This document shows, in pieces, positions 8,578 to 17,592 of a stretch of DNA of 64,000 nt. The position numbers and the translations under genes are program-made. Numbering within the stretch: position 1 is the first letter of the stretch; every line of letters begins with the position of its first letter. Where the stretch lies: positions 2,868,068 through 2,932,067 of the forward strand of contig CAKZJV010000007.1 of assembly GCA_937120475.1 (NCBI GenBank), read 5' to 3'. The notes beneath the pieces are model-generated. The model saw only the letters and a list, made by a program, of their open reading frames with translations. It was not told the DNA's origin and searched no databases. Source of the stretch: an uncultured Cryomorphaceae bacterium. GTDB taxonomy: Bacteria; Bacteroidota; Bacteroidia; Flavobacteriales; Schleiferiaceae.

Positions 8578-10065
8578 GTGAAGTTTTTTCTAAGCGTAAA
8601 TCTGTTAATATTCAATGTATTTTGTTTGTTTTCTCAAACAGATACTATTGACGTAACACATGAAAGATATGGGGATATATATAAGTACAGCTCCATCCAA
8701 GCCTCATGTGCCGTAGATGGAAAATTATTTGTGTTTGCTTTTAAAAATTGGGATTGGCAAGGAGATGATCTGGTTGACGTTATTGTCTATAAAATGGACG
8801 ACAATCTTAAGGTAGAAGATTCATTGATCTTGGAAAAAAACGTCAAATGGCCTGAGATGCTTCAATGTTTTGAGATGAAGCTAAACTCCGGAAACCAGCT
8901 GATTATGGGATTGGGCAGAATTATGGATTCCAGTACTCCCGCATCAGTTTTGACTTTAGATACTAACTTAAGTATTCTCAATCGATCAGATTACTATACT
9001 TCTCTTAGTCAGGGTAATTTGGTGCCCTATTCCATAACGCCTTTGGGAGCTGAAAAAATATTGACAGGTTTTGTGTTTGATGCTGGCATATACCCTTGGT
9101 TTGTTGTGATAGATTCTCAAAACAACGCAGTAATAGAGAAGGTTTTTTGGAATCTGGACTTTCGAATAGGCGTTGGCGTATTTGGTTTATACGACAAGTG
9201 GATTCTTACTTTTGAAAATGGGGGAGGTGTTAACCCCGATGCAAGCTTTGCAGTTTTGAATCAAAAATTTGAGGTGGATACAATCCGGTTCTCGGATGAT
9301 GATCCTGATACTTTAAGAGCTTATTCTAATTATTTAAAGATACTTAAGGGATCAGGGCAGAATGGAGGTTGGTATGCATTAGGTAATTTGGATTATTCCA
9401 TTGGAATTGCGAAGTACGATACTACTTGGGCTATCAAAAAAATGGAATATTTTCCAAGAGGTCCAAGTTTGGATACAAGCTATCACCTCCGTCCCTGGAT
9501 GGTCGATTATTCTTCTCTGGACAGTATTTATGTGGTAACAGTAAAAAATTTCAATCATGAGCTCACAGGCCTTAGTTCTGACGAGCTAGAGCAATATATC
9601 ACAGTATATAACCTTGATACCAATCTGCGGCAGAATTGGAAAACGGTTATTGGGAATGGAGAGTATTGGAGACCTTCTACAGTAAATGTCACCAAGGATG
9701 GTGGAGCAATTATTACCGCATTAAAATTCAGCTGGAAATCGAACCCGGATTTCCATGGTCAGTATGTTATACTAAAATTGGGAAAGAGTGGTAATGTGAT
9801 ATCAGAAAGGGAGTTTGGCCGAACGGGCGTTGGAAATATTGTAAATTTCCCAAACCCAATAGAAGATAAGTTATACTTGCAAGGCCTCCCAGAAAATGTG
9901 GATTTTATTTACCGAATTGAAAGCTTGAGTGGCAGCACGGTCTCTGAAGGAGTTTTAACACAGCCTAGTTTAAACATGTCAAACTTTCGGAAGGGAACTT
10001 ACATTTTATATTTACTTAATTCTGAGAATGGTTTTTGCTCTGCTACGAAAATTATTAAGCAATAG
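8578..10065 (+). CDS. Unknown T9SS-exported protein with C-terminal sorting domain
   Basis: This 495-residue protein starts with GTG at 8578; that start opens a signal peptide (about residues 1-19, ending FCLFSQ). The body has WD/propeller-like beta-strand spacing without clear family motifs. The last ~75 residues form a T9SS type A sorting domain: VNFPNPIEDKLYLQGL starts it, RIESLSGSTV is the middle strand, and the end is KGTYILYLLN followed by a short basic tail. Proteins with this tail are moved across the outer membrane and anchored or released. It is on the same AT-rich patch as the preceding lipoprotein but separated from it by a terminator, so its own promoter is not evident. Confidence 0.82.
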   Translation: MKFFLSVNLLIFNVFCLFSQTDTIDVTHERYGDIYKYSSIQASCAVDGKLFVFAFKNWDWQGDDLVDVIVYKMDDNLKVEDSLILEKNVKWPEMLQCFEMKLNSGNQLIMGLGRIMDSSTPASVLTLDTNLSILNRSDYYTSLSQGNLVPYSITPLGAEKILTGFVFDAGIYPWFVVIDSQNNAVIEKVFWNLDFRIGVGVFGLYDKWILTFENGGGVNPDASFAVLNQKFEVDTIRFSDDDPDTLRAYSNYLKILKGSGQNGGWYALGNLDYSIGIAKYDTTWAIKKMEYFPRGPSLDTSYHLRPWMVDYSSLDSIYVVTVKNFNHELTGLSSDELEQYITVYNLDTNLRQNWKTVIGNGEYWRPSTVNVTKDGGAIITALKFSWKSNPDFHGQYVILKLGKSGNVISEREFGRTGVGNIVNFPNPIEDKLYLQGLPENVDFIYRIESLSGSTVSEGVLTQPSLNMSNFRKGTYILYLLNSENGFCSATKIIKQ

Positions 10066-10135
10066 ATTGTCTAACATTGCTTTAATTCAATAAGATTATA
10101 TTTAATTCCTTAAGTCTCAAAAGGAATTTTACTCT

Positions 10136-11680
10136 ATGCTCATTAAAACTTACGGGAGTGCTGTTTTTGGTGTGGATGCCACCACTATTACCATTGAAGT
10201 AAATACCGATTCCGGCATACACTTTCACCTGGTAGGTCTGCCAGATAATGCCATTAAAGAAAGCCAGCACCGGATTACTGCAGCACTAAAGAATAACGGT
10301 TTTAAATGGCCGGGTAAACGTATTACCGTGAATATGGCTCCGGCCGATATTCGCAAAGAAGGCTCGGCTTACGACCTTCCTATTGCCATTGGAATTTTGG
10401 CCGCCTCCGGTCAAATAGAAGTAGATTTTGAGGAAGTTGGCCAATACCTGATTATGGGAGAACTATCTCTGGACGGTAGCCTGCAACCCATAAAAGGGGC
10501 CTTACCCATTGCCATACAAGCCCGTAAGGAAGGGTTTAAAGGTTTCCTTCTCCCGGAGCAAAATGCCCGCGAAGCAGCTATCGTAGATCAACTGGAAGTG
10601 TATGGATTGAAAAGTCTCACCGAGGTAGTGGATTTTTTATCGCATCAAAAAGGTTTTGACCCGGTTAAAGTGGATACCCGTGAAGAATTTACCCTTCACC
10701 TTGATAACCCGGAACACGATTTTGACCAGGTAAAAGGCCAGGAAAATATAAAGCGCGCTTTGGAGATTGCAGCCGCTGGCGGGCACAATGTGGTTTTGAT
10801 CGGCCCGCCCGGTGCTGGTAAAACTATGTTGGCCAAACGCATGCCCTCCATACTGCCGCCTATGACCTTGAACGAGGCCCTGGAAACCACGAAAATTCAT
10901 TCGGTGGCCGGAAAACTGGGCACTCACGGAGGATTGATAGCTCTGCGGCCTTTTCGGAATCCGCACCACAGTATCTCAGATGTCGCCCTGGTGGGCGGTG
11001 GTGGCTTCCCACAACCTGGCGAAATTTCATTGGCACATAACGGTATCCTGTTCCTAGATGAGTTGCCCGAATTCAAAAGAACGGTGCTGGAGGTGATGCG
11101 TCAGCCGATGGAGGATAGAAAGGTAACCATCAGCCGTGCCCGCTTTAGTGTGGATTACCCAGCGGCCTTCATGCTGGTGGCCTCTCTTAATCCTTGTCCC
11201 TGCGGATATTTCAACCACCCCACCCGAGAGTGTGTGTGCTCACCCGGGGTGGTGCAAAAATATTTGAACCGTATATCGGGTCCGCTTTTAGACCGGATTG
11301 ACCTACACGTTGAGGTAACCCCGGTATCGTTTGATGAGATGTCATCAGAAAGGCCTGCGGAAAAAAGTGTGAATATCAGGAATAGGGTAGTGCAGGCCCG
11401 CAACCTTCAAAACAAACGATTTGCTCAAACCCAGGGGGTGTATTGCAATGCTCAAATGAGCACACGTAGCTTGCGGGAGGTGTGTAAAATTAAAAAGGAG
11501 GGGCAGGATCTTTTACGAAATGCCATCGATAAACTGAACCTCTCCGGGCGCGCCTATGATCGCATATTGAAAGTTGGTCGAACCATAGCCGATCTTGAAG
11601 GAAGCGCAACCATTGAAACACCACATATAGCTGAAGCTATTCAATACCGAAGCCTCGATAGAGAGGGGTGGATGGGATAA
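10136..11680 (+). CDS. comM: YifB/ComM family Mg chelatase-like AAA+ ATPase
   Basis: This 514-residue protein has the full YifB/ComM architecture. An N-terminal ChlI-like domain ([36 protein letters not shown]) is followed by an AAA+ domain with Walker A GPPGAGKT at residues 223-230 and Walker [12 protein letters not shown] zinc-binding-like [17 protein letters not shown] comes next, and the C-terminal Mg_chelatase domain ends at DREGWMG. ComM is a hexameric helicase that promotes branch migration during natural transformation in Proteobacteria; the role in Bacteroidota is assumed from homology. A damaged second copy of its 3' end is present at 17373-17592 in the same orientation. Confidence 0.93.
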   Translation: MLIKTYGSAVFGVDATTITIEVNTDSGIHFHLVGLPDNAIKESQHRITAALKNNGFKWPGKRITVNMAPADIRKEGSAYDLPIAIGILAASGQIEVDFEEVGQYLIMGELSLDGSLQPIKGALPIAIQARKEGFKGFLLPEQNAREAAIVDQLEVYGLKSLTEVVDFLSHQKGFDPVKVDTREEFTLHLDNPEHDFDQVKGQENIKRALEIAAAGGHNVVLIGPPGAGKTMLAKRMPSILPPMTLNEALETTKIHSVAGKLGTHGGLIALRPFRNPHHSISDVALVGGGGFPQPGEISLAHNGILFLDELPEFKRTVLEVMRQPMEDRKVTISRARFSVDYPAAFMLVASLNPCPCGYFNHPTRECVCSPGVVQKYLNRISGPLLDRIDLHVEVTPVSFDEMSSERPAEKSVNIRNRVVQARNLQNKRFAQTQGVYCNAQMSTRSLREVCKIKKEGQDLLRNAIDKLNLSGRAYDRILKVGRTIADLEGSATIETPHIAEAIQYRSLDREGWMG

Positions 11681-11763
11681 AAGGAAACTTGACCATAATG
11701 ATCAAGCTTACACCTCCAGGCTTATGTAACCCGTATAGGGAAAGTTACGACCAATAACGGTGA

Positions 11764-12642
11764 TCAGTTCCCCAGAAACATTTCGAGAAATTGATTTTGA
11801 AGCGTTTCTGCCTGATCGTTATAGGGTTGATACAGGCCTTCCGTAACTGGGTCAGCTACCACCCGGATCGGCCGCTGCCCATAGGGCGTGTGACAGAGTT
11901 TCAGAATGGTGTCCGCCACTAATTGCGGATCATTGAAATTGCCGGATTCCACCATTTGCTGAACATTATCGCCAAAAACTTGTGGCATTTTGGCAAGGTC
12001 CCCGTATTCCATGCCAATGGCCTCATTGGATGCCGGTGAGTTGTTTTCAAGTTTGGCGAAAAAATTGGTTGTAGGGTATATGCCCGGTTCCACGATAACG
12101 GAATCCACGCTAATTGGTGCCCATTCATACTTCCAGGATTGCGACATGCCCTCTACAGCATATTTACTCGCGCAGTACATACTAAACATGGGAAATACAG
12201 CCCGCCCCACAATGCTAGATATGTTTACAACCAGTCCGTTACGGTGGGATCGCATGTAGGGCAACACGGCCTTGGTTACATTGAACACGCCAAAGACGTT
12301 CACTTCAAATTGTTTTTTGGCTTGTTCCAGTGAATAAGTCTCTATGAACCCGAGGCCACCCCAACCCGCATTGTTAACCAATACATCAATTTTACTTTCC
12401 TGCTCTATAATCTTGTCAACAGCATGCTTAACAGATAATTCGTTGGTCACATCAAGTTCAATGGTTCGGATGCTGGAACCATTTTTCTTGGCCCAATTAT
12501 TCAGTTCAGAGGCTTCCCGGGCGTTCCGGCCCTCGATGTCACGCATGGATGCATATACAGTATATCCGTCTTTTGCCAGGGTTTGTGCGGTGATCCTGCC
12601 AAAGCCGCTGCTACAGCCGGTAATTAAAGCTACTTTTTTCAT
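11764..12642 (-). CDS. Classical short-chain dehydrogenase/reductase
   Basis: This 292-residue protein is an SDR of the classical type. It has the Rossmann motif TGCSSGFG at residues 8-15, NNAGWGGLG, the active-site Ser in VNISSIVGRAV and the YCASKYAVEG catalytic Tyr/Lys pair. The closest general class is the NAD(P)-dependent oxidoreductase group with unknown alcohol/ketone substrates. The ATG at 12642 was chosen over an upstream start at 12696 because the motif spacing is then normal and no extra hydrophobic leader is added. It follows the cupin gene by 54 bases on the same strand, giving a two-gene unit downstream of the hybrid sensor gene. Confidence 0.88.
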   Translation of the reverse strand: MKKVALITGCSSGFGRITAQTLAKDGYTVYASMRDIEGRNAREASELNNWAKKNGSSIRTIELDVTNELSVKHAVDKIIEQESKIDVLVNNAGWGGLGFIETYSLEQAKKQFEVNVFGVFNVTKAVLPYMRSHRNGLVVNISSIVGRAVFPMFSMYCASKYAVEGMSQSWKYEWAPISVDSVIVEPGIYPTTNFFAKLENNSPASNEAIGMEYGDLAKMPQVFGDNVQQMVESGNFNDPQLVADTILKLCHTPYGQRPIRVVADPVTEGLYQPYNDQAETLQNQFLEMFLGN

Positions 12643-12696
12643 GGTGTTTAATTTTAAAATGAACAATATGATCGTATTCAGAAGTAGAACCGGCAA

Positions 12697-13002
12697 TCAT
12701 TCCATCAACTCAAAAATGATGGCCAGTACGGTGTTTTTACCAATGTTTTCCACCCGATGTGTCCAGGGACCGTGATGCATGACGTGGCCATCCGGAATTT
12801 CGGCTTCCATGGGTTCATTGTTACCAACGTGGATGCGTAATTTGCCTCCATTAATGAAGTAAACTGTCTCTGACGGGTGCGAGTGCTCGTTATCAATCTG
12901 GCCAGGCTCGAGGCGCATCTCAATAACACGTACATTGCCTTCCTGAGACAACAAGCGGTAGTTGTCCGCAGCGGCTACTATGGGATCGATGTAATTTTTC
13001 AT
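12697..13002 (-). CDS. Small cupin-domain protein
   Basis: This 101-residue single-domain cupin has the typical metal-binding pattern: EHSHPSETVYFINGG supplies the HxH-type residues and a Glu, and HHGPWTHRVENIG supplies the later His. No other domain or signal peptide is present, so it should be cytoplasmic. Such small cupins are metal-dependent isomerases, dioxygenases or sensors and cannot be assigned further from sequence alone. It is the first gene of a cupin-SDR pair, and a tandem palindromic repeat lies about 75-105 bases upstream of its start (13077-13106). Confidence 0.8.
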   Translation of the reverse strand: MKNYIDPIVAAADNYRLLSQEGNVRVIEMRLEPGQIDNEHSHPSETVYFINGGKLRIHVGNNEPMEAEIPDGHVMHHGPWTHRVENIGKNTVLAIIFELME

Positions 13003-13076
13003 AATGATGATTGTTTAGTGTTGGAATAATTAAAGGACTGCTTCAAAAGTCTGAAGCCCGGGGCTGGTTAAGGCGC

Positions 13077-13106
13077 ACATATGTTTCAATTGTAAGTACA
13101 TATGTT
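13077..13106. promoter_or_regulatory. Tandem ACATATGT repeats, candidate operator for the cupin-SDR unit
   Basis: Two copies of ACATATGTT (13077-13085 and 13098-13106) lie 21 bp apart, which is two helical turns. Each core ACATATGT is itself a perfect palindrome, and a CAATTG palindrome lies between them. Tandem sites on the same helix face are typical of AraC-type binding. The nearest such DNA-binding domain is at the C-terminus of the hybrid kinase encoded just to the right. The link is an inference. Confidence 0.4.
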
Positions 13107-13227
13107 CCGTAGCCAATAACAGGTTGATAAATAGGGGGATGCCACAATAAAATGATTGAAAATGGCAGTTGGTCCATCCTGTTTTGGAAGAAACGCTAAA
13201 GGATTGCGATCAATTTCCGGTGCTTCG

Positions 13228-16200
13228 CTAAGGGGTATTAACCTGGCTGGGCGGGAATCCGAATTTTTTTTGGAAGCATTTAGAGAAATAGGCCTGACTG
13301 CTGAAGCCAACGGCATAGGCCACTTCCGTAACATTTTCCGTTCCCTTGTGAAGCATGGTCAATGCAACATTCAGTCGAATAGAACGTACAAATGCCGTGG
13401 TTGATTGGTTGGTGAGTGCTTTTAGCTTGCGGTGCAACTGGGTGCGGCTCATACCAATCTCCCGGCAAAAGTCCTCAACATCAAACTCTTCATCACCCAG
13501 GAAACGGATCACTACATCCCTGGCCTTAGCCAAAAATGTCCGTTCGCGATCCCGTGTGCTTTCCGGGGATGAAATTCCGGTTAAGTCGAAACCCTCTTGA
13601 GAGAATTTTTGCCGGAGTAAGTTGCGCCCTTCGAGCAATTTGCGAATCCTGACCTCAAGTTCTTTGGGGCTGAATGGTTTGGTAAGGTAGGCATCAGCAC
13701 CTTCTTCAATACCCTTCAGCTTGTCTTCCAATGAGGCTTTTGCCGTAAGCATGATCACGGGAATATGACTGGTACGTTCATCCTGTTTTAGCTTCTCACA
13801 TAGTTCATACCCATTCATTTCTGGCATCATTACATCCGAAACGATAAGGTCAGGTACCTGTTTGAACGCAGTTTCGAGCCCGGTCCTGCCGTTACTGGCT
13901 TCTATTACGTGATACTTACCGGTTAAGCTGCTGCGCATGAATTTGCGGAGGTCATTGTGGTCTTCAATCAACAATACGATTTCACGTTCCGGGCTCAGCT
14001 TGTCCTCCTCTTCTACAATAGCAGGTGCACCTGGTAAAGTTGGGGATTTACGTTTGCGGGAGCGTTCGTCATTGGCTGGTGCAACTTGGGTAATTTTATG
14101 GTATATCACCGGAATATGAACCGTAAAGGTGCTGCCTTTCCCGGTATCGCTCTGTACGGTTATCTTTCCACCAAAACTTTCTGAAAGTTCTTTGCATAGG
14201 GACAGGCCGATCCCGGTACCCTCCACAAAGGGTTTGGCCTCGTTCTGAACCTGGTAGAAACGGCCAAAGATATGGGCCAGCTCAGAGGCCGGAATACCAA
14301 TCCCATTATCCTTGAATATCCATTTTACCCAATGCTGGCCTTGCTCATCAGGTAGATACTCCAAATGTATTTCGATAGTGCCTTTTTCCGGGGTAAATTT
14401 AAGCGCATTGGAAAGCAGGTTGCGGCCAATTTTTTGAAGTTTTCCGGCATCGAAATCAAAAACCGGGAAAGACGGTGGAATATATTGCTTGAGGGTAATC
14501 GATTTTTGGAGGGTAGCCTGGCTGAATGATTGGATCACTTCATGAACCAGCAGGCGCAGGTCACCCCTCTCCCAATGGACGGTCATCTTATTGTTTTCCA
14601 GTTTGCTCAGATCCAGCAACTGATTAATGAGTTCGAGCAATCGTTGTGCGTGTTCCTGGATATTAAGTAATTGATCACGCTTTTTATCCTTTGGTTCCAA
14701 TGTAAGCAGCGATTCGACAGGCCCCAGGATCAGTGTCAGAGGTGTACGGAATTCATGAGTGATGTTGGAGTAAAAACGGCTTTTTAGCTTCTCCAACTCG
14801 CGAATGCGGGATGCTTCACGTTTTTCAAAGGCCAATTGACTTTGCAGGCGTATGCGCTTGATACGGATCTGGCTCAAAAAACCCATAAAGAAAACAACAG
14901 CAACAATGTACAAGGTATATGCCCACCATGTACGCCACCAGGGAGGGGCGATCACTAATTGCAGGGATGCACCCGAATAGTTCCAAAGGCCATCGTTGTT
15001 TGATCCTTGTACATGAAATGTATAGTTTCCAGGGTCAAGGTTGGTAAAAGTGGCTATACGGTTATTCCCGGATTCAATCCAGTCGTCCTGGAGCCCCTCA
15101 AGTCGGTAACGGTACTGGTTTTTGCCAGGGTTAGTATAGTCGAGCGCAGCGTATTCCAGGGTTATCATCTTTTGGTGTGCCGCCAGGTGTATTTCATCGG
15201 TCTCCGAGATTGAAACCTTTAATGGTGTTACCGAATCCAGCACTGAAACCGGGTTATTCCCGATCCGTAATCCGGTGATCGCGATGGGTGGGGGGTAGGG
15301 GTTTTCCCCAATCTCTTCTGGGTGAAATGCATTTAAGCCAAAAACTCCACCAAAAAAGAGCTCCCCGCTTGTACTCGTGAAGTAAGCCAGTCTGTTGAAC
15401 TCATTGCTTTGCAACCCATCCCCGATATCGTAATTACGAAAGCTGTTTTTATCCGGGTCAAATCGGGAAAGGCCGTGGTTGGTACTCATCCAAAGCTTAT
15501 TGTTGTTGTCTTCTAACACACTATACACCGTATTATCCGGAAGACCGTCAGTGGTGGTCCACCGATCGAAAGTCAGGTATTTGCGGTCCAGCCGGTTCAC
15601 CCCACCCCCTTCGGTACCGAGCCATAAATAGCGCCCCGGTTGTCTTCTGTCCACATGAATGCTCAAAACCCTGTTGGCACTGAGGCTATTGGGATCTTCC
15701 GGGTCGTTTCGGAAAGTTTTGAAAGTCTTTGATCTCTCGTCAAAACGTATCAGCCCCTGTTGGGTAGCTATCCAAAGGAAGCCTTTGCGGTCATGGACCA
15801 GCGCAAATACAAATGATCCCACCTTATTGGTGCTTGCAGAAGGGTCGTAGTGGTATGATCTATGCTCAGCTTTCGGTGGATCAAACCGGTGCAGAATACC
15901 TGCCAAACCCCACCAGAGTACTCCGTTCTGGTCAGAGTGGATGGGCCCGTCAATACTCACTGAGGATCCCAGGTCATACCACTCTTCATGATTTGTTCGG
16001 GGATGGTAGCTCCAGAGCTTACCGGGTGCTGTTATTCCCCATAGCCTGCCCGTAGCATCTTCTTCTAAATGGATGAACTGTTCGCTTTCAGGAATAAAAT
16101 CCGGTCTTGAATAAGAGCCGTTTGTTCGGTCCAGTATTTCGTTGTTAACCCACAGTCTGCCGTGAATGTCTTCAAAAAGCTGGTTTACATATTTTTTTTG

Positions 16201-17310
16201 TTGGCCGGTGAATGGTGTATATAATGGATTGAATTGATTTGTGGCGCGTGCATATTTGTACAATCCCGTTGATTTCATGCCGAACCATATTACATCGGAG
16301 CGGTCAACAAAAACCGACATAACATTGTCAAGGACAACTTCCGGTGTTTTCCTTGCTTGAAAAATACTGTCGCCTGGAAGGTACCTTACGCCCGTTCCGC
16401 GGTAATCCGTGTACCAAAGTTGCCCCTGTCCATTCAGACTTAAATTTGTGGCCTTGTAACCTTCCGGAACTGGCGGGTTACCGCTTATCACCTTTCCGCG
16501 TACCGGGTCAATAGACTGGATGCTTCCGGTACGTCCGATCAAGAGTTGATCATCAACAGGACAGATCGAAAAGACACCGGAGTATGGAGTTCCATCTGTT
16601 GTCAGTTTAGGTGTAAGGCAGGTTATAGTTTGGGAAATGTTTCCAGGATCAATAGTGTACAGTCCCCAGTCCGTCCCCACCCAAAGCTTATCCTTGAAAT
16701 GATATACCATGTAGATGTTGTTATGCAGAGTCAACGAATCGGGTTCGAGCTGTATTTCACTGATCGATCCCACCAGTGTTGCCGGTGGGTTGGCAGTGGA
16801 TGGCCATTCAAATTCAAGTTTAAAAAGCCCGAAAGGGGTGTTGTCTGAGTGACCACCGATCCAGATATTTCCACGGTGATCCTGGGTAATAGACTTAATC
16901 TCCAAAGTGCTCAAATGTTTTGCAGAGACTTCGTTACCCGAAACGCGGTACATGCGCCCCGATTTAGGGTCATATACATTGAGCCCCTGTCCGTGTGTTC
17001 CCACCCAGATACGACCTTCATGGTCTTCGTAAAGTGCAAAAATGTTGTTGCCGGATAAGGAATACGGATTATCCGGGTCAAACCGGAATACTTTAAACTG
17101 GTAGCCATCGTAGCGGTTGAGGCCACCCAAGGTGCCAAACCACATGAACCCTTTTCGGTCCTGAAGCATACAGGAGACATACCCTTGCGATAATCCGTTA
17201 TCAATCGTAATCGATTCAAGCCGGGGCGACAATAATGGCCCGGATTGTCCGGACAATTCAATAACTGTCAGATACAAAAACAGACTGATCCATATCCTCC
17301 GGACTTGCAT
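13228..17310 (-). CDS. Hybrid two-component system sensor/regulator (propeller, HisKA, receiver, AraC)
   Basis: This 1360-residue one-piece regulator combines all parts of a phosphorelay. Residues 1-22 are a signal peptide. About 30-660 are regulator-propeller repeats (motifs like GLSQGYVSCMLQDRKGFMWFG). A Y_Y_Y domain spans about 690-765 and a transmembrane helix about 775-797. The HisKA domain has His852 in THEFRTPLT, followed by an HATPase with DNGIGIP and GTGIGLSL. The receiver has Asp1159 in SDVMMPEMNG and the switch Lys in YLTKPF. A C-terminal AraC-type HTH ends at GFPPSQVNTP. In Bacteroidota such HTCS proteins sense periplasmic carbohydrate fragments and activate adjacent loci. No SusC/D or glycosidase genes lie beside this one; the nearest targets are the cupin and SDR genes downstream. 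Confidence 0.95.
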   Translation of the reverse strand: MQVRRIWISLFLYLTVIELSGQSGPLLSPRLESITIDNGLSQGYVSCMLQDRKGFMWFGTLGGLNRYDGYQFKVFRFDPDNPYSLSGNNIFALYEDHEGRIWVGTHGQGLNVYDPKSGRMYRVSGNEVSAKHLSTLEIKSITQDHRGNIWIGGHSDNTPFGLFKLEFEWPSTANPPATLVGSISEIQLEPDSLTLHNNIYMVYHFKDKLWVGTDWGLYTIDPGNISQTITCLTPKLTTDGTPYSGVFSICPVDDQLLIGRTGSIQSIDPVRGKVISGNPPVPEGYKATNLSLNGQGQLWYTDYRGTGVRYLPGDSIFQARKTPEVVLDNVMSVFVDRSDVIWFGMKSTGLYKYARATNQFNPLYTPFTGQQKKYVNQLFEDIHGRLWVNNEILDRTNGSYSRPDFIPESEQFIHLEEDATGRLWGITAPGKLWSYHPRTNHEEWYDLGSSVSIDGPIHSDQNGVLWWGLAGILHRFDPPKAEHRSYHYDPSASTNKVGSFVFALVHDRKGFLWIATQQGLIRFDERSKTFKTFRNDPEDPNSLSANRVLSIHVDRRQPGRYLWLGTEGGGVNRLDRKYLTFDRWTTTDGLPDNTVYSVLEDNNNKLWMSTNHGLSRFDPDKNSFRNYDIGDGLQSNEFNRLAYFTSTSGELFFGGVFGLNAFHPEEIGENPYPPPIAITGLRIGNNPVSVLDSVTPLKVSISETDEIHLAAHQKMITLEYAALDYTNPGKNQYRYRLEGLQDDWIESGNNRIATFTNLDPGNYTFHVQGSNNDGLWNYSGASLQLVIAPPWWRTWWAYTLYIVAVVFFMGFLSQIRIKRIRLQSQLAFEKREASRIRELEKLKSRFYSNITHEFRTPLTLILGPVESLLTLEPKDKKRDQLLNIQEHAQRLLELINQLLDLSKLENNKMTVHWERGDLRLLVHEVIQSFSQATLQKSITLKQYIPPSFPVFDFDAGKLQKIGRNLLSNALKFTPEKGTIEIHLEYLPDEQGQHWVKWIFKDNGIGIPASELAHIFGRFYQVQNEAKPFVEGTGIGLSLCKELSESFGGKITVQSDTGKGSTFTVHIPVIYHKITQVAPANDERSRKRKSPTLPGAPAIVEEEDKLSPEREIVLLIEDHNDLRKFMRSSLTGKYHVIEASNGRTGLETAFKQVPDLIVSDVMMPEMNGYELCEKLKQDERTSHIPVIMLTAKASLEDKLKGIEEGADAYLTKPFSPKELEVRIRKLLEGRNLLRQKFSQEGFDLTGISSPESTRDRERTFLAKARDVVIRFLGDEEFDVEDFCREIGMSRTQLHRKLKALTNQSTTAFVRSIRLNVALTMLHKGTENVTEVAYAVGFSSQAYFSKCFQKKFGFPPSQVNTP

Positions 17311-17372
17311 GGAAGGTAGCTTTTTACGGCTAAAGCTTCAACAAAGTACAAATAAGTGTTTAAAAAACGACC

Positions 17373-17592
17373 GCATCCTACCCCTGCGGGTATTTTAATA
17401 AGCTCACCAGAGAATGTGTTTACTCACCGGGGGTGGTGCAGAAGTATCTGAATAAAGTATCAGAGCTATGGCCTGATATTGAAGGTAGTACGAACTATTG
17501 TGAATCTGGCCGAGAGTTCGGAAATAGAGGCTTCACATATAGCCGAAGCTATTCATTATCGCAGCCTTTATAGAGAGGGGCGGATGGGATGA
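17373..17592 (+). pseudogene. Decayed duplicate of the yifB/comM 3' end
   Basis: This 220-bp stretch aligns with two blocks of the intact yifB at 10136-11680. Block 1 in translation reads CGYFNKLTRECVYSPGVVQ, then KYLN, corresponding to the [17 protein letters not shown] region of the intact gene. Block 2 is YGLILKVVRTI continuing to SHIAEAIHYRSL and ending REGRMG plus stop, corresponding to the last ~45 residues of YifB. Roughly 265 bp present in the intact gene are missing between the blocks, and the reading frame changes at the junction, so it cannot be functional. It lies in the same orientation as the intact gene and directly abuts the stop codon of the convergent T9SS protein gene. Divergence from the intact copy is substantial, so it is an old duplication or a foreign copy. 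Confidence 0.85.
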
